This document shows positions 37,819 through 46,781 of a stretch of 64,000 bases of DNA, in pieces. Every line of letters begins with the position of its first letter. The first letter of the stretch is position 1. Made by a program: the position numbers and the translations under genes. The notes beneath the pieces are model-generated. The model ran no database searches. It saw nothing but the letters and a program-made list of their open reading frames with translations, and had not been told where the DNA came from. The stretch is taken from positions 124,001-188,000 of the forward strand of contig NZ_WNXY01000002.1 of assembly GCF_009733815.1 (NCBI RefSeq), read 5' to 3'. This stretch comes from Pseudactinotalea suaedae. GTDB taxonomy: Bacteria; Actinomycetota; Actinomycetes; Actinomycetales; Beutenbergiaceae.

Positions 37819-39063
37819 TCAGGACGCGGTGCGCCGCCTGCGTGCGGTGCCGGCACCGGGTCGGTGCGGGTGCAGCGTCGGCAGCGTGTTCTTCTCCACG
37901 ACGGCGCGGTTGATGACCACTCGGGCCACGTCGTCACGGGAGGGCACGTCGAACATCACCGACTGCAGCACCTCTTCCAGGATCGCCCGCAACGCCCGCG
38001 CACCCGTGCCCCGCAGGACCGCCTGCTCAGCCACGGCCTCGACCGCGTCCGGGGTGAACTCCAGCTCCACGTTGTCCAGCTCGAACATCCGCTGGTACTG
38101 CTTGAGCAACGCATTCTTCGGCTCGGTCAGGATCCGCGAGAGCGCCTCCTTGTCCAACGGCGCCACCGTGGCCAGCACCGGCAACCGACCGATGAACTCC
38201 GGGATCAACCCGAACTTCAACAGATCCTCCGGCATCACATCAGCGATCCCGTCCACATCATCAGCCGAGTGCAGCGGCGAACCGAAACCGATGCCCTTAC
38301 GACCCCGCCGCCCGGCGATGATCTCCTCCAAGCCCGCGAACGCACCCGCCACGATGAACAACACCTTCGTGGTGTCGATCGTGATGAACTCCTGATGCGG
38401 GTGCTTGCGCCCACCCTGCGGCGGCACCGAAGCGGTCGTGCCCTCGAGGATCTTCAGCAGCGCCTGCTGCACACCCTCACCCGAGACATCACGCGTGATC
38501 GAGGGGTTCTCGCTCTTGCGGGCGATCTTGTCGATCTCATCGATGTAGATGATCCCGGTCTCAGCCTTCTTCACATCGAAGTCAGCCGCCTGCAACAGCT
38601 TCAGCAGGATGTTCTCCACATCCTCACCGACATAACCCGCCTCGGTCAGCGCCGTCGCATCAGCGATCGCGAACGGCACGTTCAACAACTTCGCCAACGT
38701 CTGCGCGAAATACGTCTTCCCACACCCCGTAGGACCGATCAGCAGGATGTTCGACTTCGCCAGCTCCACGTCTCCGACGGCGGCGTTCGTCCGCTTGTGG
38801 TGGTTGTAGACCGCGACGGCCAGTGCGCGCTTGGCGCTCTCCTGGCCGACGATGTAGGAGCTCAGGAAATCGACGATCTCGCGCGGCTTCGGTACCGGGA
38901 GCGCCTCAGCTGCTGCGGTGTCCGCCTCCATCTCGGCGAGCATCTCGGTGCAGACCGCGATGCACTCGGGGCAGATGTACACCCCCGGCCCGGCGATCAG
39001 GCGGCCGGCGCGACCCTGCGGGGTGCCGCAGAAGTCGCACGCGAGGTCGCTCGGGCGGCTCAT
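37819..39063 (-). CDS. clpX: ATP-dependent Clp protease ATP-binding subunit ClpX
   Basis: A 414-residue AAA+ unfoldase that delivers substrates to ClpP. The N-terminal zinc domain has two CxxC pairs (CDFCG and CPECIAVC), then Walker A GPTGCGKT, the pore loop GYVGED, Walker [11 protein letters not shown] and the sensor region [12 protein letters not shown]. clpX usually follows clpP genes; no clpP is here, and it is coupled (ATGA) to a small regulator gene, so it may be a second copy. Codon use in the core (about 38000-38765) is rich in TTG, GCT, GAT and GGT, unlike both ends of the gene and the neighbours. Confidence 0.93.
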   Translation of the reverse strand: MSRPSDLACDFCGTPQGRAGRLIAGPGVYICPECIAVCTEMLAEMEADTAAAEALPVPKPREIVDFLSSYIVGQESAKRALAVAVYNHHKRTNAAVGDVELAKSNILLIGPTGCGKTYFAQTLAKLLNVPFAIADATALTEAGYVGEDVENILLKLLQAADFDVKKAETGIIYIDEIDKIARKSENPSITRDVSGEGVQQALLKILEGTTASVPPQGGRKHPHQEFITIDTTKVLFIVAGAFAGLEEIIAGRRGRKGIGFGSPLHSADDVDGIADVMPEDLLKFGLIPEFIGRLPVLATVAPLDKEALSRILTEPKNALLKQYQRMFELDNVELEFTPDAVEAVAEQAVLRGTGARALRAILEEVLQSVMFDVPSRDDVARVVINRAVVEKNTLPTLHPHRPGAGTARRRRTAS

Positions 39064-39434
39064 GCGGCACCGGTCCCGGTGTCGCGTCGGGGTTGCCGGT
39101 GCGGGGTGTCCAGCGCACCGGCCCGGACGGCGCGCTGCTGCACCGCCTGCCGGGAGCTGGCGCCCGCGGCGTCGGCGAGCGCCTGCCAGGTGATGCCGCG
39201 CTCGCGCGCGTGGGCGAGCAGCGCGGTCTCCGCGTGGTCGATCTCGGCACGCGCGGCTCGGACCAGGGTGAGTGCGGCGAGCAGGTCGCTGCTGTCGACG
39301 GCGGCGGGCTTGCGCGCGAGCTCGGCGAGCATCGCCGTCAGACAGGTCGTGGCGTCGGCGGGTTCGCCGTCGCGCCACAACGAGAGCTGCCGCGACAGTC
39401 GTCGTCGGGCGTAGATCTCCGGGGAGTCGGTCAC
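39060..39434 (-). CDS. Small helix-turn-helix-like regulator (Hsp18-regulator-like)
   Basis: A 124-residue basic protein. The core reads [56 protein letters not shown], a helical pair followed by a likely helix-turn-helix. It resembles small actinobacterial proteins annotated as Hsp18 transcriptional regulators, which accompany chaperone genes. Its stop overlaps the clpX start. The GTG start lies 6 bases after CAGGCT, itself 17 bases after a perfect TTGACA. A TGTCAA-N7-TTGACA repeat overlaps that -35 and could be its own binding site. Confidence 0.65.
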   Translation of the reverse strand: MTDSPEIYARRRLSRQLSLWRDGEPADATTCLTAMLAELARKPAAVDSSDLLAALTLVRAARAEIDHAETALLAHARERGITWQALADAAGASSRQAVQQRAVRAGALDTPHRQPRRDTGTGAA

Positions 39435-39440
39435 GAGGAC

Positions 39441-39482
39441 AGCCTGGGTGCGCGACAGCGTTCTGTCAACACGGCGTTGACA
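39441..39482 (-). promoter_or_regulatory. Promoter and inverted repeat of the clpX operon
   Basis: On the minus strand TTGACA (39464-39469) and CAGGCT (39441-39446) are 17 bases apart, with 6 bases to the GTG. The -35 is half of the inverted repeat TGTCAA-N7-TTGACA (39464-39482). This differs in sequence from the HspR HAIR element although the 7-base spacer is alike. Confidence 0.5.
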
Positions 39483-39550
39483 CGATCGTCGAGGTATCAG
39501 ACGGAGCCGTTGCTGCTCCTGTCGATGACGTCCACCACGAGGAGATGAGC

Positions 39551-40321
39551 ATGACGGCGCAGATCCTGTCCGACCCGCCGCGGCGAGGGCTGGCGGTCCC
39601 GAGACCGGAGGTGCGGGTCGAGCGAGCCAGGGCCGCGGTCGGCGCAGGTGCGGAGCTCTCGGGGATGTGCGAGAAGTTCGTGCGCACCTGCTTCGGGTTC
39701 CCCGCCCGCTACCCGAGTGCGAGGCAGGCGTGGGAGGCGACCACACGCCGTCGGCGGGGCGAGCCGCCTCCCGGGGTCCCGGTCTTCTGGGACATCACCA
39801 GCGGCAAGAACAAGGACTTCGACCACGTCGCGATCAGCGTGGGCGGCGGGTCCTGCGTGAGCACCTCGGCCGGCCCGGGACGCACCGTGGCGCTGGTCCG
39901 GATCGAGGAGCTGACGGCGCGTTGGGGCATGCAGTACCGAGGGTGGACGGCGGACTACCACGGGGTCGTGGTGCACGAGGGGGATGCGGCGATCATGACC
40001 GAAGACGCGTGGCCGACCCGGGACCTGCCAACGACCACGGCCCACACGGCGCAGTCTCTGCGGGCCTGGCGGCAGCTGATGGCCTCGATCGGGCTGACCG
40101 ACCCGGTGCTGGAGCTCGCGATGCAGCGCTGGCTGCGGCGGCTCGGGCACTACGGGGACTCGTGGTTGCTGGACGGTCAGTTCGGGGTGGAGTCGGTCTC
40201 CGCGCTGCAGCGGTTCCTGGTGACGAAGGGGCTGTACCCGCACGAGGTGGACGGCTGGCGCGGACCGCTGACCGTCCGGGCCGAGATCCGCTACCTCAAC
40301 GACCAGCGCCGCTACCTGTGA
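39551..40321 (+). CDS. Endolysin-like protein with CHAP-type domain and peptidoglycan-binding-like C terminus
   Basis: A 256-residue protein resembling phage lysins. The N-terminal papain-like domain (about residues 35-142) has a candidate catalytic Cys40 in GMCEKFVRTCFG and His92 in FDHVAISVGGG, with the WGMQYRGWTADYHGV ending seen in phage CHAP-like enzymes. The C terminus (about 185-256: LLDGQFGVESVSALQRFLVTKG, then DGWRGPLTVRAEIRYLN) looks like a peptidoglycan-binding domain. There is no signal peptide, as in holin-dependent endolysins, and no holin or phage gene nearby. GAGGAG lies 6 bases before the chosen ATG. Its stop is 1 base from a tRNA gene. Confidence 0.72.
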   Translation: MTAQILSDPPRRGLAVPRPEVRVERARAAVGAGAELSGMCEKFVRTCFGFPARYPSARQAWEATTRRRRGEPPPGVPVFWDITSGKNKDFDHVAISVGGGSCVSTSAGPGRTVALVRIEELTARWGMQYRGWTADYHGVVVHEGDAAIMTEDAWPTRDLPTTTAHTAQSLRAWRQLMASIGLTDPVLELAMQRWLRRLGHYGDSWLLDGQFGVESVSALQRFLVTKGLYPHEVDGWRGPLTVRAEIRYLNDQRRYL

Positions 40322-40322
40322 G

Positions 40323-40396
40323 TGCCCCGGGTGGGGCTTGAACCCACGACCGACGGATTATGAGTCCGCTGCTCTGACCGGCTGAGCTACCGGGGC
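40323..40396 (-). tRNA. tRNA with CAT anticodon (elongator Met, or Ile2)
   Basis: A 74-nt cloverleaf on the minus strand. The acceptor stem is GCCCCGG/CCGGGGC with discriminator A, the D arm AGCTCAGCCGGTCAGAGC, the anticodon stem GCGGA/TCCGT with loop CTCATAA, and the T arm GTGGGTTCAAGCCCCAC. CCA is not encoded. The loop fits both elongator tRNA-Met and the lysidine-modified tRNA-Ile2; sequence alone does not settle it. It is not an initiator tRNA because position 1 pairs. Confidence 0.93.
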
Positions 40397-40459
40397 CGAC
40401 GGCGGCCCAGCCTAGTGCTCACCGCGTAAACCGCTGGCCACGACCGGGGGTCGGCGCTC

Positions 40460-40465
40460 TACATT
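40460..40465 (+). promoter_or_regulatory. Possible -10 element upstream of the TetM-like gene
   Basis: TACATT has the TANNNT form. It would give a leader of about 40 bases before the upstream ORF. No convincing -35 element is seen. Confidence 0.35.
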
Positions 40466-40510
40466 GCCGTGCAGCCGGCCGCACGGTCGCGGTGACGGGA
40501 GGAGAGGCAG

Positions 40511-40636
40511 ATGGGGCGCACGCAGCTCGACCTCGTCGACCCTGCTCCCGCTCACCCCGAGGATCTGCGTGCCCTCCGACTCTGCTCCTTCCGCCGTGCT
40601 GCACCTGGGCGTCCTCGCTCACGTGGACGCCGGTAA
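40511..40636 (+). CDS. Upstream ORF overlapping the ribosomal protection gene
   Basis: A 41-codon frame starts with ATG preceded by the very strong Shine-Dalgarno stretch GGGAGGAGAGG. It runs into the ribosomal protection gene in the +1 frame and ends 68 bases inside it. The peptide is MGRTQLDLVD..., Arg-rich towards its end, and resembles nothing I know. It may be a leader peptide that couples or controls translation of the downstream gene; a role as a protein in its own right is unlikely. Confidence 0.45.
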   Translation: MGRTQLDLVDPAPAHPEDLRALRLCSFRRAAPGRPRSRGRR

Positions 40637-42479
40637 GACCACCCTCACCGAACAGCTGCTCCTCCACGCCGGCGTGGTCGATCACGCCGGCCGTGTCGAC
40701 CACGGCGACACGGTCACCGACGCCGATGACATCGAGCGTCGGCGTGGCATCACCATCCGCGCCGCCGTGGTCTCGTTCGAGCTGCGCCGGGCGGGCGGCG
40801 GTGCCGTCGCCGTCAACCTGCTCGACACGCCCGGCCACGCGGATTTCGTCGCGGAGGTGGAGCGCTCGCTCGACGTGCTCGACGCCGCCGTGCTCGTGGT
40901 CTCGGCGGTCGAGGGCGTGCAGCCCCAGACCCGCACCCTGATCCGGGCGCTGGAACGGCTGCGGCTGCCCTTCCTCGTCGTCGTCAACAAGATCGACCGC
41001 GTCGGCGCGCGTGGGGTCGATCTGCTGACGGAGCTCGACGCCGCGATGACCGGCCGGACGATCGCGCTCACGAGACCAGCGGCGCTCGGGAGCCGTGACG
41101 CGCACCCGGCGCCGCGTGCTCCCGGCGAGCTGCGAGCGGACGTCGCGGACGCCGTCGAGGACCATGAACCCGGCATCGTCCGGGCGTTCCTCGACGACCG
41201 TGAGGTGGATCCTGCCGCGGTGACGGCGGCGATCGCCCGCCAGTGCGCGGCGGGGCGGCTGCACCCGGTGCTGCACACGGCCGCACTCGCCGGCGTCGGC
41301 ATCCCGGGCGTCGTCGACGCGATCGCCACGTACCTGCCCGCACTCGTGCCGCGTGCCGACGGCCCGTTGCGCGCACGCGCGTTCAAGGTGGGGCGCGACC
41401 AGACCGGGCACCGGCTCGTGCACGTCCGCGTGGACGGTGGCACGGTGCAGGCGCGCGACCGGGTGACCGTGCACCACCACGACCGGTGGGGCGGTCGCGA
41501 GCTGATCGAGGAGCAGGTCACCGGGAGCGCCGTCCTGGAGGGCAACCGGCTGCGCGAGGCACCTGTGCTCGCCGGGCGGATCGGTGTCCTGCGAGGGCTG
41601 GAGCACGCGGCCGTGGGGGATGGTCTCGGCGTGCTCGAGCCTGGCCGGGGGCCCCGGCACTTCCCGCCGCCGGGTCTGGAGGCGGCGATCCGTCCGGTCG
41701 ACCCCGCCCGCCGCGCGGATCTGCATCGCGCCCTGCTGGAGCTGGCCGACGCCGACCCGCTCATCGACGTCCGCGTCGACGAGGTCGAGGGCGAGATCGC
41801 CGTCAGCCTCTACGGCGAGGTCCAGCGCGAGGTGCTCGGGACGCGGCTGGCGGAGGAGTTCGGGATCGACGTCGAGATCCTGCCGACGAGGGTCGTGCAC
41901 GTCGAGCGGCTGGCCGGCACCGGCGAGGCGCGGCGTGACTCGGCCACCGGGAACGCCCAGGTGGGGCTGCTGCTGCAGCCCGCCGAACCCGGGACCGGTG
42001 CGCGGTACGTGATGGGTGTGGAGCGGGGCTATCTGCTGCCCTCCTTCCACACCGCGATCGAGACGACCGTGCACGAGCAGCTGCAGCGCGGGCTGCAGGG
42101 ATGGCGCGTGGTCGACTGCGTGGTGACTCTCGTTCACGGCCGCTTCCACGCCGCTACGCCGAGTGCCGGCGAGTTCCGACGACTGACGGCGCTGGCCTTC
42201 CGGGCCGCGCTGTGCCAGGCCGGCACGCTCGTGTGCGCGCCGTGGAGCCGGATCGAGGTGCGGATGCCGGAGGCCGCGCTCCCGGCGGCGCTGTCGTTGC
42301 TCGTCGAGCTGGGCGGCACTCCCGCGGAGATCACCACCGCCGGCGAGCGGGCCACGCTCGTCGCCGAGCTCGCGACCGCCGAGGTCGACGTGTACGAGCG
42401 CCGCGTGCCCGACCTCACGTCCGGTCTCGGCACGTTCGTCGCCGAGCCGGCAGGGTATGCGGCGCCGCGGCGCGGATAG
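40569..42479 (+). CDS. TetM/Otr(A)-type ribosomal protection GTPase
   Basis: A 636-residue EF-G-like translational GTPase that would displace tetracycline from the ribosome. G1 AHVDAGKT is at residues 17-24, G2 is RRGITI, G3 DTPGHADF and G4 NKIDR; domain IV shows WRVVDCVVTLVHGRFHAATPSAGEFRRLT and domain V EVRMPEAALPAALSLLVELGG. Actinomycetes carry many divergent members whose resistance activity is untested. The GTG start has GAGGA 5 bases upstream and gives the family N terminus; an upstream ORF overlaps it. Base use matches the neighbours, so recent transfer is not suggested. Confidence 0.87.
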   Translation: MPSDSAPSAVLHLGVLAHVDAGKTTLTEQLLLHAGVVDHAGRVDHGDTVTDADDIERRRGITIRAAVVSFELRRAGGGAVAVNLLDTPGHADFVAEVERSLDVLDAAVLVVSAVEGVQPQTRTLIRALERLRLPFLVVVNKIDRVGARGVDLLTELDAAMTGRTIALTRPAALGSRDAHPAPRAPGELRADVADAVEDHEPGIVRAFLDDREVDPAAVTAAIARQCAAGRLHPVLHTAALAGVGIPGVVDAIATYLPALVPRADGPLRARAFKVGRDQTGHRLVHVRVDGGTVQARDRVTVHHHDRWGGRELIEEQVTGSAVLEGNRLREAPVLAGRIGVLRGLEHAAVGDGLGVLEPGRGPRHFPPPGLEAAIRPVDPARRADLHRALLELADADPLIDVRVDEVEGEIAVSLYGEVQREVLGTRLAEEFGIDVEILPTRVVHVERLAGTGEARRDSATGNAQVGLLLQPAEPGTGARYVMGVERGYLLPSFHTAIETTVHEQLQRGLQGWRVVDCVVTLVHGRFHAATPSAGEFRRLTALAFRAALCQAGTLVCAPWSRIEVRMPEAALPAALSLLVELGGTPAEITTAGERATLVAELATAEVDVYERRVPDLTSGLGTFVAEPAGYAAPRRG

Positions 42480-42516
42480 GGCGAAACCTCGCCGGTGTGG
42501 CGCCGTCCTTCCGCCG

Positions 42517-43689
42517 TCAGGGGCGCGTCCCGACCTCCGCGGTGGCGACCGTCCAGGCGTGCGCCTGCTCGCTCAGCGTGATGCCCAGGCCGGGGCGGTC
42601 GGAGATCCACATCCGGCCACCACGGATCTCGAGATGTTCCTGGAACAGCGGGTCGAGCCAGTCGAAGTGCTCGACCCACGGCTCCAGCGGGTAGGCCGCG
42701 GCGAGGTGGCAGTGGATCTCCATCGCGAAGTGCGGAGCGAGATCGAGGTGCCTGGTCTCGGCGTAGGCGGCGAGCTTGAGGAACTGAGTGATGCCTCCGA
42801 CGCGCGGGGCGTCGGGCTGCACGATGTCGACGGCGCCGGCGTCGATCATGCGGACGTGCTCGGCCACGCTGGAGAGCATCTCGCCGGTGGCGATCGGGGT
42901 GTCGAGCGCGCGGGCGAGCGCGGCGTGACCCTCGGCGTCGTAGGCGTCGAGCGGTTCCTCGATCCAGACCAGACCGAGCTCCTCGAAGATGCGACCCATC
43001 CGGATCGCGGTCGAGCGGTCCCACTGCTGGTTGGCGTCGATCATGAGCGGCACGTCGGGGTCGAGGTGCTCGCGGACGGCGCTGACGCGGGCGACGTCGG
43101 CGCGCCAGTCCGGCTGGCCGACCTTCAGCTTGATGCCTCCGATACCCCGTTCGAGCGCGGCCGCCGCGTTGTCCTTGACCTCACCGATCGGCGTGTGGAG
43201 GAAGCCACCCGAGGTGTTGTAGGTCCGGACGGAGTCGCGGTGGCTGCCGAGCAGCTTGGCCAGCGGGAGGCTCGCGCGCTTGGCCTTGAGGTCCCAGAGC
43301 GCGATGTCGAAGGCCGCGATCGCCTGGGTGGCCAGACCGCTGCGGCCCACGGACGCCCCCGCCCAGCAGAGCTTGGTCCAGAGCTTGCCGATGTCGCTCG
43401 GGTCCTCGCCGAGCAGCACGTCGGCGACCTCCCGGGCGTGCGCGAACTGACCCGGACCGCCGGCGCGCTTGGAGTAGGTGAACCCCAGACCGCTGTGACC
43501 GCCGTCGGTGGTGACCTCGGCGAACAGCAGCGCGACCTCGGTCATGGGGCGCTGGCGCCCGGTCAGGACCTTGGCGTCGCTGATCGCGGTGGCCAGCGGC
43601 AGCGTGATCGAGCGCAGCTGCACGTGGGCGATGCGGTCGAGGGTGGCGGCGCCGGGCTGGGCTGCCAGGTGAGCGCGGCTGTCGGTCAT
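42517..43689 (-). CDS. Enolase-superfamily sugar-acid dehydratase (galactarate/talarate-type)
   Basis: A 390-residue mandelate racemase/muconate lactonizing enzyme family protein. It has the KLKVGQ catalytic Lys pair, metal ligands in [19 protein letters not shown] and ATGEMLSS, and the [11 protein letters not shown] segment that carries the catalytic His in L-talarate/galactarate dehydratases. Dehydration of galactarate gives 5-dehydro-4-deoxyglucarate, the substrate of the enzyme encoded just upstream with a 4-base overlap. Glucarate or another hexarate are alternative substrates. Confidence 0.85.
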   Translation of the reverse strand: MTDSRAHLAAQPGAATLDRIAHVQLRSITLPLATAISDAKVLTGRQRPMTEVALLFAEVTTDGGHSGLGFTYSKRAGGPGQFAHAREVADVLLGEDPSDIGKLWTKLCWAGASVGRSGLATQAIAAFDIALWDLKAKRASLPLAKLLGSHRDSVRTYNTSGGFLHTPIGEVKDNAAAALERGIGGIKLKVGQPDWRADVARVSAVREHLDPDVPLMIDANQQWDRSTAIRMGRIFEELGLVWIEEPLDAYDAEGHAALARALDTPIATGEMLSSVAEHVRMIDAGAVDIVQPDAPRVGGITQFLKLAAYAETRHLDLAPHFAMEIHCHLAAAYPLEPWVEHFDWLDPLFQEHLEIRGGRMWISDRPGLGITLSEQAHAWTVATAEVGTRP

Positions 43690-44597
43690 CGAACCTTCTC
43701 CAGCAGGATGGTGAGCTCGTCGATCTCGGTGTCGGTGAGCTCGGTGAGCGGGGGACGGACCGGACCGGGATCGCGCCCGACCACGCGCATGCCGGCCTTG
43801 ATGATGCTGACGGCGTAGCCGGCTCCCCGGTTGCGGAGGTCGCAGTACGGGATCACGAAGTCGTTCAGCTGGGTCAGGACGTGCGTGGTGTCGCCGCCGC
43901 GGACCGCGCGGTAGAAGTCGATGGCCCAGTCCGGGAGCACGTTGTACAGGGCCGAGGAGTACGTCGTCAGTCCCAAGGAGAGATACGGGAGGGCGTACAT
44001 CTCCGCCGTCGGCAGTCCCCCGACGTACAGCAGCCGGTCGCCCAGGCGCGCGTGGATCCGCGTCATCTGGTCGATGTCGCCCACGCCGTCCTTGAAGCCG
44101 ACGAGGTTGGGGCAGTCGGCCGCGAGGCGCTCGACGGTGTCGGCGTGGTAGCGGGCGTTGGCGCGGTTGTAGAGGATCACGGCGAGGTCGGTGGCGTGAC
44201 AGACCGCCCGTGCGTGGGCCTCCAGCCCCTGCTGGCCGGCCTCGGTGAGATAGGGCGGGAGGAGCAGGATGCCGTCGGCACCTGCGCGCCCGGCGGCCTG
44301 AGCGAGCTCGACGGCGATCGCCGTGCCGTACCCGGAGGGCGCGATCACCGGCAGCTCGGGCGGCGTGGCCTCTCGGGCGGCGGCGACGACGCGCTCCACC
44401 TCTTCCAGCCGCAGCGAGAAGAACTCACCGGTGCCGCCTGCGGCGAAGAGCCCGGTGGCGCCCGCCGAGGCGAGCCAGGCGACGTGCTCGCGGTAGGCCG
44501 GCTCGGCCAGCTCCCCCTCGGGGTCGAAGTGCGTGACGGGGAACGAGAGCAGGCCGGCCCCGAGCCGGGTGGCGACCTCCTCGGGCGAGCTGGACAT
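43686..44597 (-). CDS. kdgD: 5-dehydro-4-deoxyglucarate dehydratase
   Basis: A 303-residue class I aldolase-fold (DHDPS family) enzyme that converts 5-dehydro-4-deoxyglucarate to 2-oxoglutarate semialdehyde with loss of water and CO2. It shows [12 protein letters not shown], the [11 protein letters not shown] loop, YNRANARYH and the Schiff-base Lys in [15 protein letters not shown] lies upstream of the ATG. It is the first gene of a two-gene operon and diverges from a LysR gene. No 2-oxoglutarate semialdehyde dehydrogenase is present in the window. Confidence 0.92.
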   Translation of the reverse strand: MSSSPEEVATRLGAGLLSFPVTHFDPEGELAEPAYREHVAWLASAGATGLFAAGGTGEFFSLRLEEVERVVAAAREATPPELPVIAPSGYGTAIAVELAQAAGRAGADGILLLPPYLTEAGQQGLEAHARAVCHATDLAVILYNRANARYHADTVERLAADCPNLVGFKDGVGDIDQMTRIHARLGDRLLYVGGLPTAEMYALPYLSLGLTTYSSALYNVLPDWAIDFYRAVRGGDTTHVLTQLNDFVIPYCDLRNRGAGYAVSIIKAGMRVVGRDPGPVRPPLTELTDTEIDELTILLEKVR

Positions 44598-44699
44598 CTG
44601 ATCGGTCCCTTCGGGCGACGGCGGCGTTCGAGAGCCTAGGCGGAGGGCCTGATTCGCGTCCAAGACCGAACGGCGATGGATTGATACCCTGCGAGCATC

Positions 44700-45599
44700 A
44701 TGTTCACCCTCGATCAGCTGCGTGGGTTCGTCGCGGTGGCGGAGGAGCTGCACTTCGGGCGGGCGGCGCAGCGGTTGCTGATGACGCAGCCGCCGTTGAG
44801 CCGTCAGATCCAGAAGCTGGAGCGCGCGGTCGGGGCGCGGCTGCTGGACCGCGACCAGCGTTCGGTGTCGCTGACGGCGGCGGGCCAGGCGTTCCTGGAG
44901 GACGCCCGGAGGATGCTCGCCACAGCCGACGCGGCGTTGGCCCGCGCCCGCCGGGTGGAGGCGGGCGCCACCGGGACCGTGCGGCTGGCCTTCACCGCGG
45001 GCTCTGCACTCGGCGTGCTGCCCACCATCCTCGACGTGGCGACCAGATCGCTGCCGGACGTGCATCTCGAGCTGGTCGAGATGGTCAGCATCGACCAGGT
45101 GAGGCACGTGGCAGAGGGGAGCATCGACGTCGGGCTGGCCCGCCCGCCGTTCCCGGCCGAGCTGCTCGGGTCGGTGCTGGTCCAACGCGAGCGCCTGCTG
45201 CTCGCGGTGCCGGCGGTGCATCGGTGGGCCCGCGGGGAGGGGCCGATCGCGCTGACCGAGGCCGTGGGTGAGCCGCTGATCATGTACTCCCCCGCCGAGG
45301 CCCGCTATTTCCACGACCTGCTGGTGCGACTGATGCCTGCTCCCGGCCCGCGGGTGGTGCACATGGTGACGCAGGTACTCACCATGCTCTCCCTGGTGGC
45401 GGCTGGGCGGGGCGTGGCGCTGGTGCCGGAGTCCTCGAGGCGGATGCGGCTGGAGGGCGTCGCCTACCGCGAGCTCGCCGGGGTGCCGCAGGAGCCGGTG
45501 GAGCTGCACCTGATGTGGGCCAAGGAGAGCAGGAACCCGGCGATGCACGCGCTGGTGGAACAGGCGCGGCAGACGTTCGAGCCGGGCATCCCGCTGTGA
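44700..45599 (+). CDS. LysR-family transcriptional regulator
   Basis: A 299-residue LysR regulator. The N-terminal winged helix-turn-helix is [40 protein letters not shown], followed by a substrate-binding-like effector domain. Its divergent position, 102 bases from kdgD, indicates control of the sugar-acid operon with the sugar acid or its dehydration product as inducer (inference). TACCCT at 44685-44690 is a possible -10 element, which would give a leader of only a few bases. Confidence 0.92.
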   Translation: MFTLDQLRGFVAVAEELHFGRAAQRLLMTQPPLSRQIQKLERAVGARLLDRDQRSVSLTAAGQAFLEDARRMLATADAALARARRVEAGATGTVRLAFTAGSALGVLPTILDVATRSLPDVHLELVEMVSIDQVRHVAEGSIDVGLARPPFPAELLGSVLVQRERLLLAVPAVHRWARGEGPIALTEAVGEPLIMYSPAEARYFHDLLVRLMPAPGPRVVHMVTQVLTMLSLVAAGRGVALVPESSRRMRLEGVAYRELAGVPQEPVELHLMWAKESRNPAMHALVEQARQTFEPGIPL

Positions 45600-45611
45600 T
45601 GGACTGAGCAC

Positions 45612-46100
45612 ATGTTCAAGCGCGCGCAGCGACCACCCGCGTTCGTGAGGGCCGCGGTCGCGGAGCGGCCGCTCGCCTGGGCGGCGCTCGACGGCGACCG
45701 GTGGCTCGTGCTCGCTCGGTCCGAGCTCGCTCTGCTCACCGGGGAGGCGCTCACGTGGCGGCGGCCGTGGCACGAGGTCGAGCGTGGCGAGTGGGACGGC
45801 GAGCGTCACGCGCTCACGGTGCACTGGGTGGGCGTCCCTGAGCCCGACGTGCTGGTGACGGTCGAGGAACGACCGCGCGACCTCCCGCTGACCTTCCGTG
45901 AGCGGGTGGAGGCGAGCGTGGTGCACAGCGAGTCCGAGCGCGCGGTCGGAGGCGGTCGACTGCGTGCGGTGGTGCGCCGGACTCCCGAGGGCGAGCTGCT
46001 CACCCAGGTGCTTGCGGTCGGGCGGGTTCAGCCCGGCCCGGCTCTCGATGCACAGATCGACGCCCTCGAGGCCAAGGTGCGCGACGCCGTCGGGCTCTGA
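45612..46100 (+). CDS. Conserved actinobacterial hypothetical protein
   Basis: A 162-residue protein that I cannot assign. The sequence suggests a mostly beta fold, perhaps PH-like ([25 protein letters not shown], then the [20 protein letters not shown] strands), and a C-terminal helix ([19 protein letters not shown]). No membrane segment or signal is seen. It begins 12 bases after the LysR gene and just precedes a tRNA-Asn gene. Confidence 0.7.
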   Translation: MFKRAQRPPAFVRAAVAERPLAWAALDGDRWLVLARSELALLTGEALTWRRPWHEVERGEWDGERHALTVHWVGVPEPDVLVTVEERPRDLPLTFRERVEASVVHSESERAVGGGRLRAVVRRTPEGELLTQVLAVGRVQPGPALDAQIDALEAKVRDAVGL

Positions 46101-46157
46101 TCCACGGGTGTGACGAGGGCCGCACATCCAGGTGCGGGAGCACCCTCGCCGGGCCGG

Positions 46158-46163
46158 TATGAT
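46158..46163 (+). promoter_or_regulatory. -10 element of the tRNA-Asn gene
   Basis: TATGAT lies 13 bases before the mature tRNA 5' end. No clear -35 element is seen. Confidence 0.4.
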
Positions 46164-46176
46164 CGTCAGGCCGCAT

Positions 46177-46249
46177 TCCCCTGTAGCTCAATTGGCAGAG
46201 CAGCCGACTGTTAATCGGCAGGTTGTTGGTTCGAGTCCAACCGGGGGAG
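46177..46249 (+). tRNA. tRNA-Asn (anticodon GTT)
   Basis: A 73-nt cloverleaf. The acceptor stem is TCCCCTG/CGGGGGA with discriminator G, the D arm AGCTCAATTGGCAGAGC, the anticodon stem CCGAC/ATCGG-type with loop containing GTT, and the T arm GTTGGTTCGAGTCCAAC. CCA is not encoded. Confidence 0.97.
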
Positions 46250-46373
46250 CTCGGACACCACGGCCCCGTCATCGGCGGGGCCGTTCGTCGTCTCCGGGCG
46301 CTTGTCGTGGTCTTGGGGACCGCCGGCCGACGGCGTCGTGGAGAGCTGGAGCCGTGCGACCGTCGCGCGGGTG

Positions 46374-46781
46374 TCAGGTGAAAGCGGTGAGCAGCTGGCG
46401 GCATGCCGCTTCGCACGCGCGGCAAGCCTCGGCGCAGATGCGGCAGTGCTCGTGCATGCCGGCGTGCTGCTCGCACTCGTCTCCGCACGCCTGGCAGGCG
46501 ATGATGCAGGCCTCGAGTGCAGCCTTGACGGTGGCGAGGTTCTGTCCTGTGCGGCGACTGAGCAGCTTGCCCGTGGTGGCACAGAGGTCAGCGCAGTCGA
46601 GGTTGAGACGGATGCAGCTGCGGAGGTCCGCGACCATGTCTTCAGCCAGGCAGGCGTCGGCACAGGCGGTGCAGGTCTGGGCACATTCGAGACACGCAGC
46701 GATGCAGTCGGCGAGCGTCTGCACATCCAGGCCCGCGGTGTCGTGGGGATGGGTCTCGATCATGGACGTGATGTGAGTCAT
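46374..46781 (-). CDS. Cytosolic copper storage protein (four-helix bundle, Csp3-like)
   Basis: A 135-residue Cys-rich four-helix bundle protein. It has 18 Cys (for example residues 26, 30, 33, 37, 40 and 44, then 56, 63, 67, 92, 96, 99, 103, 113, 116, 120, 123 and 127), spaced to face the bundle core, where Csp proteins bind many Cu(I) ions. It lacks a Tat or Sec signal, so it is the cytosolic Csp3 type rather than exported Csp1. His residues lie at both ends (HPHD, HAGMHEHC). GAAGGAG lies before the ATG. No copper pump or CsoR gene is adjacent. Confidence 0.88.
   Translation of the reverse strand: MTHITSMIETHPHDTAGLDVQTLADCIAACLECAQTCTACADACLAEDMVADLRSCIRLNLDCADLCATTGKLLSRRTGQNLATVKAALEACIIACQACGDECEQHAGMHEHCRICAEACRACEAACRQLLTAFT

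Noticed and set aside
39464-39482. HspR HAIR element at the clpX promoter
   Set aside because: The spacer length fits but the arms (TGTCAA/TTGACA) do not match CTTGAGT/ACTCAAG.
39551-40396. A prophage integrated at the tRNA(CAT) gene
   Set aside because: No integrase, structural or lysis-cassette genes and no visible duplicated tRNA end; only one lysin-like gene is present.
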